From contig SUVQ01000007.1 in assembly GCA_015061905.1 (NCBI GenBank), positions 62,001 through 126,000 of the forward strand: a stretch of DNA of 64,000 bases, written 5' to 3'. A program made the position numbers and the translations under genes. How positions within the stretch are numbered: position 1 is the first letter of the stretch; every line of letters begins with the position of its first letter. Shown here piece by piece: positions 44,149 to 52,188 of this stretch. Below the pieces are notes generated by a model. That model had not been told where the DNA came from. It saw only the letters and a program-made list of their open reading frames with translations, and made no database searches. Source of the DNA: Verrucomicrobiota bacterium. GTDB lineage: Bacteria; Verrucomicrobiota; Verrucomicrobiia; Opitutales; UBA953.

Positions 44149-44450
44149 CGTTCCCGCGGCTTCGGTCGCGGGAACGTTTTTTTTTCGCGCGAAGCCGTCA
44201 AAGCGTTAAAAAAACTTAGTGTCTCTGCGTCTCCGTGAGAGAAAATAAATAACCACGGATAAACACGGAAACATACGGATGTTTTTCTTTAAAAAAAAAA
44301 TCATTCGTGAAAATTCGTGTTTATTCGTGGTTCTTAAATTATAAAACTTCGCGGCTTGGCGTCTTTGCGTGAGATTTTTGAACCTTGTGCTAAGAGTGAT
44401 TTTGCTTCACACGTAAAACGTTATGCGGCGAAAATAAAATTTGCACGCTC
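44149..44450 (+). repeat. Composite intergenic repeat downstream of PEP-CTERM gene 2
   Basis: It starts with the hairpin CGTTCCCGCG/CGCGGGAACG (44149-44176) and a nine-T run, which is a good terminator. It goes on as a near copy of 42861-43020 and ends with TTCGCGGCTTGGCGTCTTTG and GTGATTTTGCTTCACACGTA plus AAACGTTATGCGGCGAAAAT. A reading frame starting at 44356 across it is not a credible gene. Confidence 0.82.
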
Positions 44451-44483
44451 GCTCAAAAAGCGGCAGAATCTTCCGTTCTTACT

Positions 44484-46562
44484 ATGGCTACATCGAATAC
44501 GACCTCAACGGCAGACGCGGCAATCGTTTCCGAACCGGAAGCGGATACCTCCGTCTTCGCTTTGGATAAAATTCCGCCGGAACAGCGTGATGCTTATTGG
44601 CGCAAGCATATTTACCGTGCGGACAAAGAGCCGCAGTTGACGGTGCGCGGTGCGATTTTTGGCGGCTTAATCGGGATTCTTGCCTGCGCGTCGAGTATGT
44701 ATACGTCGCTGAAAATCGGCTGGGGTTTCGGAATCGCCCTCGTTGCCGTGATTCTTTCTTTTGTCGTATTCAATTTTATCCGTTCCGTTTCCGGCGGGCG
44801 TATCAAATCGATGGGGGTTTTGGAAAATGCGGCGACTTCGTCTGTCGCCTCCGTAACGGGAATGACGACAACGCATACGGTGGTTTCCGCCTTCGGTGCG
44901 CTCATGCTTTTGCAGGGCGTTCCCGCGCCCTGGTATAAGATGGTGCCGACGTTATTTTTCAGTGCATTGCTCGGAACCTGCATTGCTATTCCGATGAAGC
45001 GCGCGTTGATCAATCAGGAACGCCTTCGCTTCCCGAGTGCCATCGCTTCTGCGGAAACGCTGAAATCGCTTTATGCGACGAGCGGGAACGCGGTTACGAA
45101 AAACAAGGTGCGCACTTTGCTCGGCGCGCTCGGGCTTGCCGCCGTGCTCGGCATCATCAAGCAGCTCCCGACGCTGGCGAGCGCATTTGCCGAAATCGGG
45201 AAAACGAAATTTGCCGATTTTTGCACTCGCTTCGCGTTTGTTCCCGATGCTATCGGGCTTCCCGATTTTCTCAATCCGCTCAAGCTTTGGGGCGGGATTC
45301 AAGGCTCGACGGTCGTTTCCGATAAGGGCGTGAAAGCCGTCGTTCCCGAAGATGCGAATTTGCCCGGCGTTTCGCTCGACGCGTCTGTGCTTCTCATCGG
45401 CGCGGGTATGCTCTGTGGTTTGCGTGTTTCGCTCACGATGTTTTTCACGGCAATCGTGCTTGATTGGTGGGTGGCTCCGTGGCTGATTTCTCAAGATATT
45501 TTGAACGCGGGAACGGATATTTTCCGCAATATCGAAGCCTCTGTCGACGCGCAGGGTAATTTCACCGGATTCCGCGTTGTTTACTGGTCGCTCTGGATGG
45601 GAACGGCGATTATGGTGATGTCGAGCTTCACGGCGCTTGCGTTCCAGTGGCGCACAATCGGGCGCGCGTTTTCGGGGATTTTCCCGAAAAAAGGTGCTCC
45701 GAAAAACGATGCCGGGGACGATCCCGTTGCCGACGTCGAAGTGCCGATGAAATGGTTTGTTATCGGCGTGATTCCCTCTGCAATCGGTTTGATTATTACG
45801 CTTCACTTTGCGTTTAACACGGCGTGGTATCTTGGCGTTCTCGCCATTTTCCTTGCGGGCGCGTTCGGCCTGATTTGCGCGCGCTCCTGCGGGGAAGCCG
45901 ACACGAATCCGATCGGCGCGATGGGGAAAATTTCCCAGCTCATCTATTCCGTGATGCCGGGCGCGCGCGGGAACGTCAGCACGAACCTTATCACCGGGGG
46001 CGTTACGGCGGCTGCCGGCGGTGCATCGGGCGACTTGATGTCCGACATGAAGCTCGGGAATCTTCTCGGCTTGAAACCGCGTATTCAGTTCTGGACGCAG
46101 TTGCTCGCGATTTGCATCGGCACGACGATTGCCGTTCCCGTGTGGCGTTTGCTCGTTCCGAGCGTTGAAGCCCTTGAAAAATACCCGGCTCCGCCCGCGC
46201 GCATGTGGAAAGCGGTTGCCGAATTTTTGAATGACCCGCTGATTTCGCTTCCGACGACGGTTTACTGGGCGATGTCTCTCGGAGCGCTCATCGGAATCGC
46301 GATTCCGGTTTGCGAAAAACTTTTCCCGAAATATCGTGCCTATATGCCGTCTGCAATGGGGATGGGGATTGTGCTTACGCTCCCGGCGGCATTCAACAAC
46401 GCGGCATCGTTCGCGATCGGGGCGATTGCGGTTTGGGCGTGGAATAAGTTCCACCCGAAAAGCGAAGAAAACTACTCGGTTGCGCTCGCTTCCGGCTTAG
46501 TCGGCGGCGAATCCATTGCCTGCGCTCTCGCGGCGATGGCGGCGACGGCAATTCTTCTCTGA
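44484..46562 (+). CDS. OPT family oligopeptide transporter
   Basis: A 692-residue inner-membrane protein with about 15 hydrophobic segments, of the OPT family, which imports small peptides or metal chelates with protons. Typical regions are LTVRGAIFGGLIGILACASSMYTSLKIGWGFG near residue 55, SVASVTGMTTTHTVVSAFG, RLRFPSAIASAETLKSLY, and SGDLMSDMKLGNLLGLKPRIQ near residue 525. The N-terminal 45 residues are polar. It stands alone, with a perfect inverted repeat behind it shared with the recB end. Substrate unknown. Confidence 0.92.
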   Translation: MATSNTTSTADAAIVSEPEADTSVFALDKIPPEQRDAYWRKHIYRADKEPQLTVRGAIFGGLIGILACASSMYTSLKIGWGFGIALVAVILSFVVFNFIRSVSGGRIKSMGVLENAATSSVASVTGMTTTHTVVSAFGALMLLQGVPAPWYKMVPTLFFSALLGTCIAIPMKRALINQERLRFPSAIASAETLKSLYATSGNAVTKNKVRTLLGALGLAAVLGIIKQLPTLASAFAEIGKTKFADFCTRFAFVPDAIGLPDFLNPLKLWGGIQGSTVVSDKGVKAVVPEDANLPGVSLDASVLLIGAGMLCGLRVSLTMFFTAIVLDWWVAPWLISQDILNAGTDIFRNIEASVDAQGNFTGFRVVYWSLWMGTAIMVMSSFTALAFQWRTIGRAFSGIFPKKGAPKNDAGDDPVADVEVPMKWFVIGVIPSAIGLIITLHFAFNTAWYLGVLAIFLAGAFGLICARSCGEADTNPIGAMGKISQLIYSVMPGARGNVSTNLITGGVTAAAGGASGDLMSDMKLGNLLGLKPRIQFWTQLLAICIGTTIAVPVWRLLVPSVEALEKYPAPPARMWKAVAEFLNDPLISLPTTVYWAMSLGALIGIAIPVCEKLFPKYRAYMPSAMGMGIVLTLPAAFNNAASFAIGAIAVWAWNKFHPKSEENYSVALASGLVGGESIACALAAMAATAILL

Positions 46563-46577
46563 TTCGCACGCAATAAA

Positions 46578-46633
46578 CGGAGACCGTTAAACAGGGAAAA
46601 CGCTTTTGCCGATTCCCTGTTTAACGGTCTCCG
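46578..46633. terminator. Perfect 21-bp inverted repeat between OPT gene and recB
   Basis: The arms 46578-46598 and 46613-46633 (left arm begins CGGAGACCGTTAAACAGGGA) are perfect complements around a 14-base loop. The right arm includes the stop codon and last codons of recB. It serves two converging genes, but there is no T-run on either side, so it may block both polymerases by structure or protect the mRNA end. Confidence 0.7.
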
Positions 46634-49600
46634 AGTATACGCTCCAGTTCATCGAGCTTTGCATCCGTGAGGTTTTTTGTATCCGAAAAAGGAATACACC
46701 AGCGCACGAAAAGGTAAACGATCCCGCCGAAATCCCGATCGTGAACGTAGTTTTCCCCAAGGCTTTGCTTAAGGAATTTTCTTAGCGCGAGCGCGTAAAT
46801 GCTCCATTGCAAGGCGTATCCGTGGCGCACGATTTCGCGGCGCAATTCCGATTCGCTTAAGCGAAAATCTGCGGGAACGTCCGGCGGCGCGATGCTGTTG
46901 GTTTTCCAGTCGAGGATGAAAAATTTTCCGTTGGTGCGGAAGACGAGGTCGATGATTCCCGTCATCATGCCTGCAACGCGCAGGGAGCTTTCCTTGGCGG
47001 GAGATGTCGGTGCCCAGTGGTAATCTGCCGTTTCCGCGTATATGCCGCCCCAGTTTTTAAAAATGCGGAAAAGTTCGGGATAAATATCACGCGATTGCTT
47101 TAGCGGGAAATGGAATTCCATTTCGTGCACGGCGTCTTCGGCGGCGAGAGAGGCGAGGCGAAAATCTTCGTCGGGAAACAGCGGAAGCCGGAGATTTTCT
47201 TCCGTCATCGCGCAGAATTTTGCGAAAAGGATTTCCTGCTCGCGCGGCGTGGCGTTTGGGCGACTCGGAAGTGCGTCCAATGCCGAGTTTACGAGTTCGG
47301 GCAGATTTTCCCGCGAGCGGAAATCCGTTTTTTCAAAAATGAGGTGCGCGAGCGTTCCGAATTCCGCCCCGGAAGGAAGATCGAAAAAATGTTTTTTCGG
47401 AAAAGTTTTTTCGTCGGAAGAGGTCGCGGGAACGGCGGTTTCGGGAACGTCGCTTGCTGTCGGGTTGCCTTCGTCGTTGCGGAGAAATCCGGCGGATTCG
47501 CTTTCTGAGGCGTGGATGATTTTTGAAAAGCTGAAAACGCTTTCGGTTTCCCGGGAAAGTTTTTTCCGGATTTCTTCGGCTTGTGCGAAGCGGGTTTCCG
47601 CTTCTTCCGGAGATAAAATTTTTCCCGTCTTTTTCGCCTGCGCAGAGCGAGCGCGGAATCCTGCGTTTTCAGGGAATGCGGAGTCCGGAAGCGGCGTTCC
47701 CGCCGGGAGAATTTGCCAGGCGGAATGCGTTCCCGCTTCGGAAAGTTTCGGGAGTGCGACGCCTAAAATTTGGTTTTGGTAAGAGTTCCAAATTTCGCGG
47801 GAGCGGCGTTGCGGCACATGGTAGAGAACGAGCCGGGAACGCGCCCGTGTCAGCGCAACGTAAAAAAGACATGCGGCGTTTGCGCCTGCGGCTTCAAGCG
47901 CGGCGGTAAGAAATTCGCGGGATTTATCTTTTGAAGAGTCAAAAAGTAAAACGGCGTTCCCGTCTTTCCCGGTGCTTTTGACAAAATCTTTTTCGCCGCG
48001 TTTGGAGTAAAGCGGTTTCGCCCAAAGAGACGGCACAAAAACCGTGTCAAATTCCAATCCTTTGCTTTTATGAATTGTGAGAATGTTGACTGCGTCGGAG
48101 TCGGAATCGGCGCGAAGGCGGAGTTCCTCTGCATCGTCCGAGCGTTTCGCCGAGGCGAGAAGCGCGTCAAACGTGCGGGTCAGCGCACGCGGCGAGAGCG
48201 CGGATTTTTGTTCATGGTTGTGCAAAATTTCCGTTAAATGCAGGAGGTTGGTTACCTGCGCCGTTGCGGATTTTTGCTTGGATAAAACCGGGAAAAACTG
48301 AAGCGTTTCCGATAATTTTTGAAAAGCGGAAAGAATCCCGCTTTTTTCCCAGCGCGTGCGGGCGTCTGCAAAAGCCTGTCTGGCGGCATCGGAAAATTCT
48401 GATGTTTCGTTTCCGGAAATGGCGTTTGCGTCGATTCCTTCAAAAAACGGCGAAATTATTGCTCTGCGGAAACGGGCTGTGTTTTGCGGCTCCAGCATCG
48501 CGTGCAAAATGTCTGCAAGTGAGCGGGCAATCGGTTCGCAGAGCACGTTCCCGCGTGCCGTGGTGGCGGCGGGAATATTTTTTTTGCCGAGCTCGGCGCG
48601 GTAGAGATTCGCCTCGTCGTTATCCGACACTAAAATTGCGATGTCGGAGGCGGGAACGCCCCGGCGGATTACGAGGTCTTCAATGTCTGCGGCGATGTGT
48701 TTGCGGACGTTTTCCTTTCCCCGCTCTTTGCTGCTTTCGTCGTCTTCAATTTTTATATACGCCGCGACGGTTTTTCTTTTTGTATCAAAAAAATCATTAC
48801 CGGCTTCGCTGAGTTTTTTTTGAGGAAACGCGACGGGCGAGTAATCGAGAAGTCCTGAAATTTCGGCGGGAACGCTGAAAGGTTTTTTCGCCGTTCCCAA
48901 GTCAACTGTTGCGGGAATTTGAGAGTCGAAGGAAAAAATTTCATTAAACGCGTCGATGACGGCGGGTTCCGATCTCCAGTTTTCTCCGAGCGTGAGCGCG
49001 TTCCCGTTGCCGGCGGCGAGTATTTCCCGCTTGGCTTTCCGGTAAATGCGAATGTCTCCGCCGCGAAATTCGTAGATTGCCTGTTTCGGGTCTCCGACGC
49101 AGAAAATCGGTTTGTTGCGGGAAAGAAAAAGGTTACGGAAAATTTCCCATTGCACCGGATCTGTATCCTGAAATTCATCGACAACGGCAACGCGATAGCG
49201 CGCCGAGATGCGGGCGGCGAGTTTCGGGTCGTCGCGCAATGCGTCGCGAAGCGTGATGAGAATTTCTCCGTAGGAAATATCTTTCGCGCGTTCCCGCCGC
49301 AGAGTCCATTCTTCACGAGCCTGTGTGGCGACGGCGTAAAGGGCGCAGGCGCGCTCGTCGGCAGGATTCGGCTCGGCGGGAACGAGTTCCGGGTTTTGAA
49401 GGAAAGGCTGAAGCACCGAGCAGATTTCCGCCGCTTCGACGGAGAAGAAAATGTTTTCGCCGGAGGCTATTTTTCGCGCGCGCCAACGCGTCGCGAAGCG
49501 CAGAAGCTCGTCGGACAACGATGCGCGAATTTCTTCCGTGCGAGCAGAAATGCCGAAATCTTTTAAAACGCGCAGGCAAAATCCGTGAATGGTAAATACG

Positions 49601-49953
49601 GAGGCTTCGTCGAACTCGGCGTCGGCGAGTTGCAGGGCGGTTCGTATTTTTTCGTTTTCGGGATTTTCCGCAATGGCTTCGCGAACGTTTTTCCGAAGGC
49701 GGGAACGCAGTTCCGCCGTGGCGGCATCCGTAAAAGTAACGACCAAAATTTCCCGAACGCGCGGCGCGGAAAATGTTTCGTCCGAAGAAAAAGTTTGTTT
49801 CGGGTTTCCGGGCGAAAAAGTTTTTTCACCGCGCAGGAGCGAAAGATAAATTTCCGCGATGGTGAAAGTTTTTCCCGTTCCCGCGGAAGCCTCAATGATG
49901 CCGGGGCGCGTCAAATCGAGCGAGGCGGGCAAATGTGATGAGGCTTCGGGCAT
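46621..49953 (-). CDS. recB: Exodeoxyribonuclease V beta subunit (RecB-like helicase-nuclease)
   Basis: A 1110-residue UvrD-type helicase fused to a RecB-family nuclease, acting in double-strand-break repair. Helicase motifs: Walker A EASAGTGKTFTIAE near residue 20, motif II VAVVDEFQDTDPVQWEIF, motif III GDPKQAIYEFRGGDIRIY, motif V LTIHKSKGLEFDTVFVPSLW, and motif VI ALTRARSRLVLY. The C-terminal nuclease motif is GKFFILDWKTNSI with a following YALQWSIYALALRK. It resembles E. coli RecB in architecture. recC and recD are not beside it; the upstream neighbour is panC, 29 bases away on the same strand. AddA is a less likely alternative; the EASAGTGKT start favours RecB. Confidence 0.9.
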   Translation of the reverse strand: MPEASSHLPASLDLTRPGIIEASAGTGKTFTIAEIYLSLLRGEKTFSPGNPKQTFSSDETFSAPRVREILVVTFTDAATAELRSRLRKNVREAIAENPENEKIRTALQLADAEFDEASVFTIHGFCLRVLKDFGISARTEEIRASLSDELLRFATRWRARKIASGENIFFSVEAAEICSVLQPFLQNPELVPAEPNPADERACALYAVATQAREEWTLRRERAKDISYGEILITLRDALRDDPKLAARISARYRVAVVDEFQDTDPVQWEIFRNLFLSRNKPIFCVGDPKQAIYEFRGGDIRIYRKAKREILAAGNGNALTLGENWRSEPAVIDAFNEIFSFDSQIPATVDLGTAKKPFSVPAEISGLLDYSPVAFPQKKLSEAGNDFFDTKRKTVAAYIKIEDDESSKERGKENVRKHIAADIEDLVIRRGVPASDIAILVSDNDEANLYRAELGKKNIPAATTARGNVLCEPIARSLADILHAMLEPQNTARFRRAIISPFFEGIDANAISGNETSEFSDAARQAFADARTRWEKSGILSAFQKLSETLQFFPVLSKQKSATAQVTNLLHLTEILHNHEQKSALSPRALTRTFDALLASAKRSDDAEELRLRADSDSDAVNILTIHKSKGLEFDTVFVPSLWAKPLYSKRGEKDFVKSTGKDGNAVLLFDSSKDKSREFLTAALEAAGANAACLFYVALTRARSRLVLYHVPQRRSREIWNSYQNQILGVALPKLSEAGTHSAWQILPAGTPLPDSAFPENAGFRARSAQAKKTGKILSPEEAETRFAQAEEIRKKLSRETESVFSFSKIIHASESESAGFLRNDEGNPTASDVPETAVPATSSDEKTFPKKHFFDLPSGAEFGTLAHLIFEKTDFRSRENLPELVNSALDALPSRPNATPREQEILFAKFCAMTEENLRLPLFPDEDFRLASLAAEDAVHEMEFHFPLKQSRDIYPELFRIFKNWGGIYAETADYHWAPTSPAKESSLRVAGMMTGIIDLVFRTNGKFFILDWKTNSIAPPDVPADFRLSESELRREIVRHGYALQWSIYALALRKFLKQSLGENYVHDRDFGGIVYLFVRWCIPFSDTKNLTDAKLDELERILGDR

Positions 49954-49982
49954 CGGCGGGAACGCGAACCGGCGAGCGGGGT

Positions 49983-50831
49983 TTAGACGAGAATGTTGTC
50001 GATAAGGCGCGTGCGCGATTCCGTCATGCGAACGGCGACGGCGATGAGCGTGTTGCCGGGCACGATTTTTTTGAGCGGAGCCATCGTCGTGTTGTCCACG
50101 ATTTCGATGTATTCCGGCTCAAAAATTGCCTCGGCGGAAAGTTTGTTCAAGAACGTTTCCGCGAGTTTTTCCGCAGAGTCCGTTCCCGCGCAGATGTCGT
50201 TTTTCAGCATTTGCAAGGCGGCTTGAATTTTCGGGGCGGCGGCGCGTTCTTTTTGCGTCAGATACTGGTTGCGGGAACTGAGCGCGAGCCCGTCTTCCTC
50301 GCGAACGATGGGCGCGACCACCATTTCCACGGGAACGTGCAAGTCCTGCACCATGCGTTTGAGCACGGCAACCTGCTGCGCATCCTTTTGCCCGAAAACG
50401 GCGACATTCGGTTGCGCGAGGTTAAAAAGAATGTCGACAACGGTGCAAACGCCGCGAAAATGCGTCGGACGGGAACGCCCGCAAAGCCCTTGAGAGCAAG
50501 CCGATTCCGTGATGTAGGTGGAAAATGTCGGCGCATACATCGTTCCCGGCGTCGGCGCAAAAAGAATGTCCGCTCCGTGGGCGCGGCAAACCTCGCAGTC
50601 CGCATCAAGCGTGCGAGGATATTTTTCGTAGTCTTCGTTCGGTCCGAATTGCGTGGGATTGACGAAAACGGAAACGATGAGCACGTCGGCGCGCGGGCGG
50701 GCTTCGTCCATGAGCGAAGCGTGTCCGGCATGAAGATTGCCCATGGTCGGGACGAGGGCGATAGTTTTTCCCTGCGCGCGGAGCGCGAGAGCCGTTTGTT
50801 GAAGTTCTTTGGAGTCGTGAATGACTTTCAT
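49983..50831 (-). CDS. panC: Pantothenate synthetase
   Basis: PanC condenses pantoate and beta-alanine with ATP, the last step of pantothenate synthesis. Motifs: VPTMGNLHAGHASLM (the HxGH nucleotide motif), SVFVNPTQFGPNEDYEKYPR, FGQKDAQQVAVLKRMVQDL and SSRNQYL. The start at MKVIHDSKEL gives 282 residues, as in the family; a longer frame upstream would include non-conserved residues. It is the first gene of a panC-recB pair. Confidence 0.96.
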   Translation of the reverse strand: MKVIHDSKELQQTALALRAQGKTIALVPTMGNLHAGHASLMDEARPRADVLIVSVFVNPTQFGPNEDYEKYPRTLDADCEVCRAHGADILFAPTPGTMYAPTFSTYITESACSQGLCGRSRPTHFRGVCTVVDILFNLAQPNVAVFGQKDAQQVAVLKRMVQDLHVPVEMVVAPIVREEDGLALSSRNQYLTQKERAAAPKIQAALQMLKNDICAGTDSAEKLAETFLNKLSAEAIFEPEYIEIVDNTTMAPLKKIVPGNTLIAVAVRMTESRTRLIDNILV

Positions 50832-50969
50832 CGCTAAAAAATTTAAAGAAAAGATAATGATACGCCGCCTGCGCTTAACTTTCCACGAAAAAGCTTGGTG
50901 AAGATAGACGTCGGGAAACCTCGCGCAAAGACGCGAAATTAATAAACAGGCGTTTCCGCGCGAAGCGGA

Positions 50970-51028
50970 CTCCTCCACCACGCCGAAGGCGCGGTTCCCC
51001 TCCTCTTGGCAAGAGGAGGAGCTTTTTT
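50970..51028 (-). repeat. Inverted copy of the PEP-CTERM 3' module
   Basis: CTCCTCCACCACGCCGAAGG, CGCGGTTCCCCTCCTCTTGG and CAAGAGGAGGAGC are the reverse complement of the last part of the module at 51886-51941, with a few changes. Together they flank PEP-CTERM gene 3 as an inverted pair. In the panC direction it is upstream of that gene. The rest of 50832-51188 is AT-rich with long T tracts and holds no gene. Confidence 0.75.
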
Positions 51029-51068
51029 TATTTTTTTATTTTTTTATTTTTTTTTTTTCAAAACATGC

Positions 51069-51099
51069 TTGACGGGCAAGTTTTTTTTTTTGCGAGAAT
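51069..51099 (+). promoter_or_regulatory. PEP-CTERM promoter-like element, copy 3
   Basis: TTGACG (51069-51074), 19 bases with 11 T, then GAGAAT (51094-51099), 89 bases before the start codon. Identical to copy 2 over about 54 bases. Confidence 0.7.
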
Positions 51100-51188
51100 C
51101 CGAACAGAAATTGAGTCATTTCGGCGGGAACGCCTGTCGTGATTCGGTTTTTACTTCAAATACTATTTAACATTCAACAAATACTACT

Positions 51189-51803
51189 ATGAAAAAATAT
51201 ATCACTATTGCGGCTCTCCTCGCAGCAGGAGGCTTGTCGGCTAATGCAACTACCTATCACGGTAACGTCAACTTTGATGCTCTTGACCTGCTTCTTCAGG
51301 AAAAAGGCTATGTAGGACAAGGTGCATTTTCGTTTGATTTTACTTTCACGGGAATGGACATTGCCAAAGGATACGATTCTGCCGAGATTTTGAATTTGGG
51401 GACGACTGGTTATTATCTCGGAACCCAACAAGCACGGTATATTGCCGTTTCAAATGCCGAAGGAGATGACCTTGGCGCAGTGAATAATATCCGTTATACG
51501 GACTATACGGGAGATCTAACTTCTGGATGGGTGTGGGATTCCGGTTCTCAAGGGGGCGTTTATAATCAAAAGTACAGCATCTCGTACGACGGAATTAGCA
51601 CGTTGACAATTGATGTTGCTTCCCAAAAAACACTTGTTTTCACAAATGTTACTAATTTGGATGCACGTGAGTTTGATCTTGGAGAAAAGGTTACAGGAGC
51701 TAGTGTTTCTAATTTAGTTGCCGTTCCCGAGCCGTCGGCATTCGGATTGTTGGCAGGAGTCGGAGCTTTGGCGCTCGTGGCTTCGCGTCGCCGCCGCCGC
51801 TAA
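51189..51803 (+). CDS. PEP-CTERM sorting domain protein 3
   Basis: A 204-residue exported protein. The signal peptide MKKYITIAALLAAGGLSANA differs from that of protein 2 at only a few positions. The passenger (about residues 21-170) has many Tyr, Gly, Asp and Thr residues, lower GC than flanking genes, and no recognised family. The tail is VAVPEPSAFGLLAGVGALAL followed by VASRRRRR. One CGTTCCC motif copy lies exactly at the start of the sorting tail. Likely exosortase substrate on the cell surface. Confidence 0.9.
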   Translation: MKKYITIAALLAAGGLSANATTYHGNVNFDALDLLLQEKGYVGQGAFSFDFTFTGMDIAKGYDSAEILNLGTTGYYLGTQQARYIAVSNAEGDDLGAVNNIRYTDYTGDLTSGWVWDSGSQGGVYNQKYSISYDGISTLTIDVASQKTLVFTNVTNLDAREFDLGEKVTGASVSNLVAVPEPSAFGLLAGVGALALVASRRRRR

Positions 51804-51970
51804 TAAACGCCCTCACCATGCTTCGCATGGTCCCCTCCCTCTTAGTAAGAGGGAGAGCTTTTTAAAAATCTAAAAAAGGAAAACTAAAGCTCCTCCCCTT
51901 GGTAAGGGGAGGGGGACCGCGCCGAAGGCGTGGTGGAGGAGTCAAAACTTTCTCTGCCTTAGGCGGAGAT
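51804..51970 (+). repeat. 3' module of PEP-CTERM gene 3
   Basis: Almost the same as the module behind gene 2: CGCCCTCACCATGCTTCGCA, TGGTCCCCTCCCTCTTAGTA, then AAAGCTCCTCCCCTTGGTAA, GGGGAGGGGGACCGCGCC, GGCGTGGTGGAGGAG and TGCCTTAGGCGGAG. The spacer between the two hairpin groups differs. The hairpin CTCCCTCTTAGTAAGAGGGAG followed by CTTTTT is a probable terminator. Confidence 0.85.
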
Positions 51971-51990
51971 GATTTAGTAATATGGTTATA

Positions 51991-52030
51991 GCGTTCCCGT
52001 GGTGAAAACTGCGGGAACGTTTTGTTTTTT
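51991..52030 (+). terminator. Inverted CGTTCCCG pair after PEP-CTERM gene 3
   Basis: CGTTCCCG (51992-51999) and CGGGAACG (52012-52019) with a 12-base loop, then TTTTGTTTTTT. It lies between the convergent PEP-CTERM gene 3 and sufC. Confidence 0.85.
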
Positions 52031-52187
52031 CGCGCAAAGCTACGAAACCGCAAAGTTTTTTTTTATTTTTCAAATACTTTGCGGCTTCGCGTCTTTGCGC
52101 GAGAATTTTAAGCATTGTGTGAAGTCTCACTTTACTTCACACGCAAAACACTTTGCGGCGGAAATTCCTTTCCGTTCGCATGCGCTA
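52031..52187 (+). repeat. Composite intergenic repeat between PEP-CTERM gene 3 and sufC
   Basis: Blocks CGCGCAAAGCTACGAAACCG, CAAAGTTTTTTTTTATTTTT, TTTGCGGCTTCGCGTCTTTG and the end block CACTTTACTTCACACGCAAA with ACACTTTGCGGCGGAAATTC. The accessory blocks with ACACGAATTTTCACG are missing here, so it is a short version. No gene is seen in 51804-52188. Confidence 0.72.
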
Positions 52188-52188
52188 T

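Noticed and set aside
42861-44305. Transposon around PEP-CTERM gene 2
   Set aside because: Direct repeats flank the gene but there is no transposase and the same repeat occurs at loci without PEP-CTERM genes; recombination between dispersed copies is enough to explain it.
44356-44640. Small frames inside the composite repeats (also near 18509, 43000, 51999)
   Set aside because: Translations such as LCVFA or LREIF are the known false proteins of these repeat blocks; they differ in frame between copies.
44952-46454. 500-codon minus-strand frame opposite the OPT transporter gene
   Set aside because: Arg/Asn/His-rich shadow of a membrane protein gene; no start signal.
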